A stretch of DNA of 64,000 nucleotides from Phyllostachys edulis. Taxonomy: Eukaryota > Streptophyta > Magnoliopsida > Poales > Poaceae. The DNA is taken from the NCBI GenBank assembly GCA_036346405.1, contig CM070559.1, positions 44,076,518 to 44,140,517 on the forward strand, written 5' to 3'. The stretch's first letter is position 1, and every line of letters begins with the position of its first letter. Under the pieces are notes generated by a model. That model saw only the letters and a program-made list of their open reading frames with translations, made no database searches and was not told the DNA's origin. The translations under genes and the position numbers were made by a program. This document shows positions 57,978 to 64,000 of the stretch, piece after piece.

Positions 57978-58443
57978 TAAGGGTGTAAAAAAAGCTCGAA
58001 ACTCGTGAACCAGTTTGGCTTGTTAAGGGTTTGGTTCGACTAGGCTCGAACTCGGTCCCTTAACGAGCCGAGCTGGTAATTTAACTCGTTTTCTTAACGA
58101 GCCGAGTTTGAGCTGGCTCACGAATTGGTCGTTAAGCTCGTTAAAAAAGCCAGCACAGCTGAGTAGTAATACCAAGCCAGCCCAACCCAGCAACCTTTAG
58201 GCGGTCCAGAGAGGTCTAAGCCCCAAGTTATGATCTCTTAACTTTCTAAATTTTTTATTAGGCTGATTTTCCTTTTTAGTGAGTCTAACAAATCTAATAA
58301 GATTCAAACTATAATCTTTTGACTTTCTTAATAAACCTAACAAATCTAACGAACTGAACCAAACCTGATATACTACTCGTTAAGCTAACGAGCCGAATTC
58401 ATTTTCCTAACGAACCGATCCGAGCTGCTCGTTTTCTACCCTA
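57978..58443. mobile_element. hAT MITE upstream of the transporter, TSD GCCCTTYC
   Basis: The ends TAAGGGTGTAAAAAAAGCTCG and CGAGCTGCTCGTTTTCTACCCTA (inverted, imperfect) are flanked by GCCCTTTC (57970-57977) and GCCCTTCC (58444-58451). Subterminal AACGAGCCGAG/CTCGGCTCGTT words repeat in both halves. It is 466 bp and non-coding. Its right end is about 100 bp upstream of the transporter's TATA box. Confidence 0.75.
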
Positions 58444-58544
58444 GCCCTTCCCCACCGTATTTTTTTTCCCACGAGGCGGACCTTTTCACCCAGACACTGG
58501 CCCTACCTGTGGTGAGTAGAACCCTGACGGAGTACGCCTCTCCC

Positions 58545-58551
58545 TATAAAA
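58545..58551 (+). promoter_or_regulatory. TATA box of the DiT1-like gene
   Basis: TATAAAA lies 104 bp upstream of the ATG at 58649, followed by a short leader. No competing TATA box lies between it and the start codon. Confidence 0.7.
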
Positions 58552-58648
58552 TAATCCAATCTTACCAGTAGCTCTCGGAAGGCCGCAACCACCACTACTT
58601 CCGCCGCTTCCTCCCGCTCGGCCGGTCGCCGCCCGCCGCCTGCCTCCA

Positions 58649-61600
58649 ATGGATCGCCTCCGCCTTGCCGTATCCCACCGCCCGGCTCTCCTCCTCCCTA
58701 CTCCCCACAACCACCTCCGCCGCCGCCATCTCCACCTCCAACCCTCCCCAAATTCTCTCTCCCTCTCCCATCCCATCTCCCCCCACCTCTCCCCCGCCCC
58801 TCACCGCCACCTCCCTCCTCTCCTCGCCTCCGCATCCGCCGCTCAAGCCGCAAGCCCGAACCCTATACCCGCATCGGCTCCGGCCCCCGCCGCGGCCGGC
58901 GCGAAGCCCCTCCCACTCCTCGCCTCCCTTGCGGTTGGCCTCGCCGTCCACTTCCTCGCGCCGCGGCCCCCCGAGGTGACCCCGCAAGCGTGGCAGCTCC
59001 TCTCCATCTTCCTCTCCACCATCGCAGGGCTCGTCCTCGGCCCGCTCCCCGTCGGCGCGTGGGCATTCCTTGGCCTCACCGCCACCGTCGCCACGCGCAC
59101 GCTTCCCTTCACCGCGGCGTTCGGGGCGTTCACTAACGAGGTCATCTGGCTCATCGTCATCTCCTTCTTCTTCGCGCGCGGGTTCGTCAAGACCGGCCTC
59201 GGCGACCGTGTAGCCACCTACTTCGTCAAGTGGCTGGGGCGCAGCACGCTGGGCCTGTCCTACGGGCTCACCATCAGCGAGGCATGCATCGCGCCGGCCA
59301 TGCCCAGCACCACGGCGAGGGCCGGAGGGGTGTTCCTTCCCATTGTCAAGTCGCTGTCGCTATCGGCCGGCAGCAAGCCGAATGACCCGTCGGCGAGGAA
59401 GCTAGGCTCCTACCTTGTGCAGTCTCAGCTGCAGGTAAACAACAAGTTGCTTGTTTGATGCAGTCATGCAAATGCCAAAAGGCTATGCTTTTGAATTGAG
59501 ATATTGCAGATGAAATGTAGCGATATTGGAGATGCATTTGGCCCAGATGCTTATAAATTTTGCTCCAGATGTGCAAAATTATGAGATGCGCTTAGAGCTA
59601 GGAACGTGCCTTTTGTCTTATCCTAATGGGCTAAGGGAAATGCATTTGATCTCTATGACATATTGCTTAAGAGGTGCGCAGAATGAGTTCTTTAATTACA
59701 TTTGCATTGGATGTGTTGTTGCAGATGCTATAGGTTGGAACTTAGTAATGAATACTCTACACCTGAGATTATAATTTCGTATGTAGGAATTTTCTGTCTT
59801 GCTTTCACCACCGAATTAAGAGTTTCATTCGCTTCCTGAATGCATCCTGAAGCGTGCATTCTGGGTCATACTAGATTGATCACTGTTTTCTAAGGTATTC
59901 TACATGAAAACAACCTTTCCTCTGAAAGGAGTGGCAAATATGTGGCATTTGTATCGATTACAAGATATGGATTGCACTCCATTTTGCTAGGATGCTAGTG
60001 ACAGCTGCCTGCATCAAACGCAGTGGCAGTGGCAGCAGAACTTGATGCCTCATGCCTGTGGTAGTGTTGTGTTACTGGTGTCTAATACAAGGTTTAAAAA
60101 TACTTGTGGGGTCTATTATTTTAAATTTATTAATAAGGGTTTTTGCATAAATTCCTGTGTATGTAGCCCACTGTTTGGGTGGGCATTGGTGGTCCAATGC
60201 TCACATTGGAGTATTATTTTTTATATTTCAACCTAAAATCCCTAACTAAGGGTGTGATTTTATCTTCTGCGGTGATTATACATAAGATTTTGTTATAGAG
60301 CTCACCTCATCTGACTATATGATATCATCAGATTGATAAACGGAGGTTAAAAAATCCTTGGGAGTTTTTATAGGTGCGTCCTTGGTTGCTTTGGAAAAAC
60401 CAATAAAATGAAAAGCAATGATCAATTAAGTGTGGTAGAAGAATGTGGTCTGCTGGAAATAATAGATGGTGGGAAGCCTTGAAGTGTGGTTTTTTAATGA
60501 CCACCATTGTTTGCCTCGTTAGGAGCCAAATGAAATTCTCTCCTAGCTTATACTTTTTCTTTTTGAAATGACCACTTTTGTGCATTCATAATTCATAACC
60601 ATATTAATCCATGCAGCACAATGAGATACACATATACTAGTATGGGACTGTTTTCGGGTAGTTGTGTGGGTATGCTAGTACCTTTGTGATTTCCTTTGAA
60701 GTTGTCAAATCCTACTATGCATGGAAAGTAATATCAAACTCCCGGTGCTGTGTTTCTTTTGAAAAATCACACTTGATAAAAAAAAACTTCCAATAATTTG
60801 CTTCTAGGCTTGTAGCATGTTAAGATGTATATGTATGCTTTGTATTATTTATTATTTATTTTTGACTTCTTAACCATTAAGATTGTATTAAAAAATGTCT
60901 AATGGCATTGTTGTGTTGGTTTGTGCTGCTTGACAGGCATCTGGCAACTCCAGTGCTCTCTTCCTGACTGCTGCTGCACAAAATCTCCTGTGTATGAAAT
61001 TAGCGGAGGAGGTTGGTGTCAAGATTGGAAACCCATGGATATCATGGTTCAAGGTTGCTAGTTTGCCTGCCATCATTTCCCTCTTAGTGACACCTTATTT
61101 GTTATACAAAATATTCCCTCCTGAAATAAAGGACACTCCTGATGCCCCTGCATTAGCTGCACAAAAACTTGAGAACATGGGCCCGGTGACAAGAAATGAA
61201 TGGGTCATGGTTGGTACAATGATTCTTGCAGTTTCACTATGGATTTTTGGGTAAGATTTTCTCTGTTTTTTTACTGAAAGAATTCTTCCCGAGTTGACTT
61301 GCAGTCTACATAGTATATACTTTGGTTTATGATTTAGTTTGCTCCATTGCTTGTTGCATTTTTCATGAGCTGTACCTACCTGCTTCTTTTATTGTCTTAC
61401 GCTGTTTGTGACTGGAGACACATAATATACACAGGACAAGTACTTTTATGGCTGGTGCCTGCTGACTTAGTAGTTGTAGTGAATATCACCTCTGCATCGC
61501 AGAAATTTGTTCCCTCTAGCATTTTCCTCGGAAGGCACCTTTACTGGTGTTAAATCAGTAGAGTGTTCCTTCCAATTACAACTATCGAGATGTTTCAACT

Positions 61601-63408
61601 TTTCTGTTGGAAAAAGGTTCAACATGATTTAAAGAATTCAATTTTCTGAAATAGCAGCTTATTCATTGCTTGCACCTTGTTGACATTTGCACACAAGCAA
61701 AGATTCAATAAAATAGTAACTAAAAAAGAGGTCCAGTAAGTTCTGTTTCTTATGACTTCATTGTTCTAACTACTGTTACTTTTCTTTCTAATGTGTACTG
61801 ATTTTGTGTTGGATTGCTTCCAAAATCTTTATGGTTGGTTGTCACTTCCATATACTGCAGAATACAGATTTTAGTACATGTTGTCTTAAGATACAGTATG
61901 GTGACAAGACCAGAAATAGGAAAGTAAAACATCAACAGAAGTGCTTCAGAGTGCTAAAAGTGTAACCTGAATAAGGAGTTATGCCTGTATCGTTAATAAC
62001 ATTTTTGCCTACTTTTGAGAAATAAACAGAAACATTTACTTCTTTGTGTATTGGTCTAAATGCAGCCTCTGTATAATCTGTTATACAATTTGTTGTGCAG
62101 GGATGCTATTGGTGTGTCGAGTGTTGTTGCTGCAATGATTGGGCTCTCAATTCTTCTTCTGCTTGGGGTGCTGAACTGGGATGATTGCTTGAATGAAAAG
62201 TCTGCATGGGACACCTTGGCTTGGTTTGCCATTCTAGTTGGAATGGCGGGGCAACTTACTAATCTCGGGATTGTATCATGGATGTCAAATTGTGTTGCGA
62301 AGGTTCTGCAGTCTTTCTCATTGAGTTGGCCTGCAGCATTTGGTGTTCTTCAGACCTCCTATTTCTTTATTCACTATCTATTTGCAAGCCAAACTGCACA
62401 TGTTGGAGCTTTATACTCGGCATTCCTTGCCATGCATTTAGCAGCTGGTGTTCCTGCTGTACTGTCGGCACTTGCTTTGACATACAATTCAAATCTCTTT
62501 GGTGCACTAACACATTATAGTAGTGGGCAGTCTGCTATATACTATGGAGGTAATTTTACTTGTCCACCTACTTAAATTCAATTTTTCCCATGTTCACAAG
62601 CAATCCACCACGTTTGTATCTTACATTCCCTACTTATTTCTTTTCCCAGCCTCCAAAGTAGATGCATAGGGCAGTTCATCGACTCATAGAGTTTTGTTTG
62701 GTATTGTAATATTATTAAAAGCGCACACATTTTGACAAACCATTCTTTGATATTTCGCATTGTTATTTGAATTTATTTATTTACACAAAAAAGTACCCCC
62801 TTCAGTCACGAAAGGAAGTCATTTTGGGTTACGTGCCGTCAAACATTATAAACTTTGGCCATCAGTATCTTTCTGAATATTTAGATTGGACACATGAAAA
62901 TAATACATGTATATTTGTTTCGGAAAATACTTTCGTAATATTATAATTTTATTAGATTTTATAAATATATTACAATAGAAATGAGTGGTCAAAATTGCAT
63001 TTTGAGGACTGTATCGATGTCCAAAACGACTTTTTTTTGTGACTAGAGGGAGTAAGTAACCGATGTTTCACTAGGTATGGTGAGTGTGTTTGATGACTAC
63101 CTTCGTATCTTTGTGTAGAACAACATTGAAATTCTGTACCTTATAAATAAATAAAACCACAAGCCAATGCATATAAATGGACAATGGAAGAAAATCCTTT
63201 CGTTTATTTGACTATTAGGTTTGGCGTATTGGGATTTTTAAGCCTTTATAATTTATCTTTTTTACCAAGTACCTGTTGTTTTCCTTGTGCAGCGGGGTAT
63301 GTTGACCTTCCTGATGTATTCAAGCTGGGTTTTACAACAGCCGCAATTAATGCTGTGATCTGGGGAGTTGTTGGTGCATTTTGGTGGAAATTTTTGGGGC
63401 TTTATTGA
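58649..63408 (+). CDS. Plastid 2-oxoglutarate/malate translocator (DiT1/OMT-like)
   Basis: Four exons, 58649-59434, 60937-61250, 62101-62549 and 63293-63408, all GT-AG and in phase, give 554 aa. Residues 1 to about 85 are Ser/Pro/His/Arg-rich, a chloroplast transit peptide. The rest is a polytopic DASS-family carrier of about 12-14 membrane segments. Landmarks are KPLPLLASLAVGLAVHFLAP, PQAWQLLSIFLSTIAGLVLG, NEVIWLIVISFFFARGFVKT, PSTTARAGGVFLPIVKSL, NSSALFLTAAAQNLLCMKLA, SQTAHVGALYSAFLAM and the C-terminus GAFWWKFLGLY. Family members exchange 2-oxoglutarate for malate across the inner envelope to feed ammonia assimilation and photorespiration. The overall match to DiT1 seems closer than to DiT2 glutamate/malate carriers, judged from memory. 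All exons are intact. Confidence 0.92.
62796..63052. mobile_element. Stowaway MITE in intron 3 of the transporter
   Basis: The ends CCCCCTTCAGTCACGAAAGG and GTGACTAGAGGGAG are a mutated CTCCCTCCGTC-type TIR, flanked by TA on both sides (62794-62795 and 63053-63054). The 257-bp AT-rich body is typical of Stowaway (Tc1/Mariner-derived) MITEs. Confidence 0.85.
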
Positions 63409-64000
63409 GAGTTGCTGCAGTGTAAGTTGATGAAAATTGATCTGTACCACACCAGTAATCCATGGCTCACTTTCCAGGAGGGGGCTCATTTTTCTTCAGA
63501 GGCGCTTGATGAATGCATAATAATAGAGCAATGTTCATCATTAGAAGTTTTGAACATGCTACTTTTATACAAAATGATCAACCCAGATGGGTTGTCATAG
63601 GCTGTTAAGACTGTTTTGTATCTCCATTCTGTAGAACTCCCATTTTCCCCATGAACGAAGTTCACTGCAGGAATGAGTTTTGATCCCAAAACTCGGCATT
63701 TTCTTACTTGGTGTGGCAATTATGTTTCATATACTCGAACTGTATGGAGTGCCACTTTTTTTTTATGCCAAATCTTGTTATATAGGATCACGTGGTTTCA
63801 GGCATGTTTGTTTGGGCTTGGCTTTTTTGAAAAGCGGTTTTTGGCTGTGTTACAGTGTATTTCAGTTATGGGTTGAACGGTTGGGCTAAAGATGTTTGGT
63901 GTTTGGCTTTTAAGTAGGTTGGCTGTAGCTTCCGAGATGAAAAATATTTGAAATACCGTTGAGAACAGTAACGGTTTGTTTGATGCTGTTTAACGCAATT
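63409..64000. other. 3' flank of the transporter gene
   Basis: This probably includes the 3' UTR. No second gene is recognised before the window ends. Short open frames are present without domain signs. Confidence 0.4.

Noticed and set aside
1..64000. CRISPR arrays, bacterial operons, rRNA or tRNA genes
   Set aside because: Gene structure is eukaryotic. No regularly spaced repeat-spacer array and no recognisable rRNA or tRNA sequence was seen. A tRNA scan would settle small cases.

Overview
This window is nuclear DNA of a flowering plant, almost certainly a grass. The evidence is the GT-AG intron/exon genes, GC-rich first exons, a Stowaway MITE, and a dense mixture of nested LTR retrotransposons, LINE fragments and hAT, Mutator and CACTA DNA transposons. 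Species cannot be fixed from sequence alone. All calls rest on reading the sequence and remembered family features; no database search was run.

Three protein genes look intact. (1) A phytocyanin (plus strand, 2 exons, 6945-9002, 162 aa) with a TATA box 140 bp upstream. (2) A large LETM1-like gene (minus strand, 18 exons, 29267-38009). All exon phases join to a 923-aa protein with a probable organelle presequence and a C-terminal LETM1-type domain. (3) A plastid dicarboxylate (2-oxoglutarate/malate) transporter of the DiT1/OMT type (plus strand, 4 exons, 58649-63408, 554 aa). A fourth gene, a RIBA-type GTP cyclohydrolase II/DHBP synthase (minus strand, 40267-43907), is a pseudogene. It has three frameshifting insertions, two of which look like hAT excision footprints, plus lost splice sites.

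Layout. 1-6.8 kb: LINE and truncated Ty1-copia remnants. 6.8-9 kb: phytocyanin gene. 9.4-11 kb: a TIR element and a second LINE 3' end. 11.2-25.1 kb: a nested retrotransposon block. A copia element is split by a 1.7-kb solo LTR. A second inverted LTR of the same family lies to its right and is itself split by a perfect 3.3-kb solo LTR with a 5-bp target duplication. 25.1-25.9 kb: plant-mobile-domain pseudogene. 29-38 kb: LETM1-like gene carrying two hAT-type insertions in introns. 38.5-39.5 kb: MITE-sized elements. 40.2-44 kb: RIBA pseudogene. 45.4-46.8 kb: Pack-MULE-like element. 46.9-52.5 kb: an hAT element carrying a nested decayed MuDR-type MULE. 52.9-57.3 kb: a CACTA element with a long internal hairpin and a nested hAT. 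57.9-58.4 kb: an hAT MITE directly in front of the transporter promoter.

The genes do not form a functional cluster, although the LETM1-like protein, RIBA and DiT1 families are all organelle-linked. The strongest unusual signals are the paired hAT footprints in RIBA, the stacked insertions dated by intact target duplications, and the CACTA hairpin as a possible small-RNA source.
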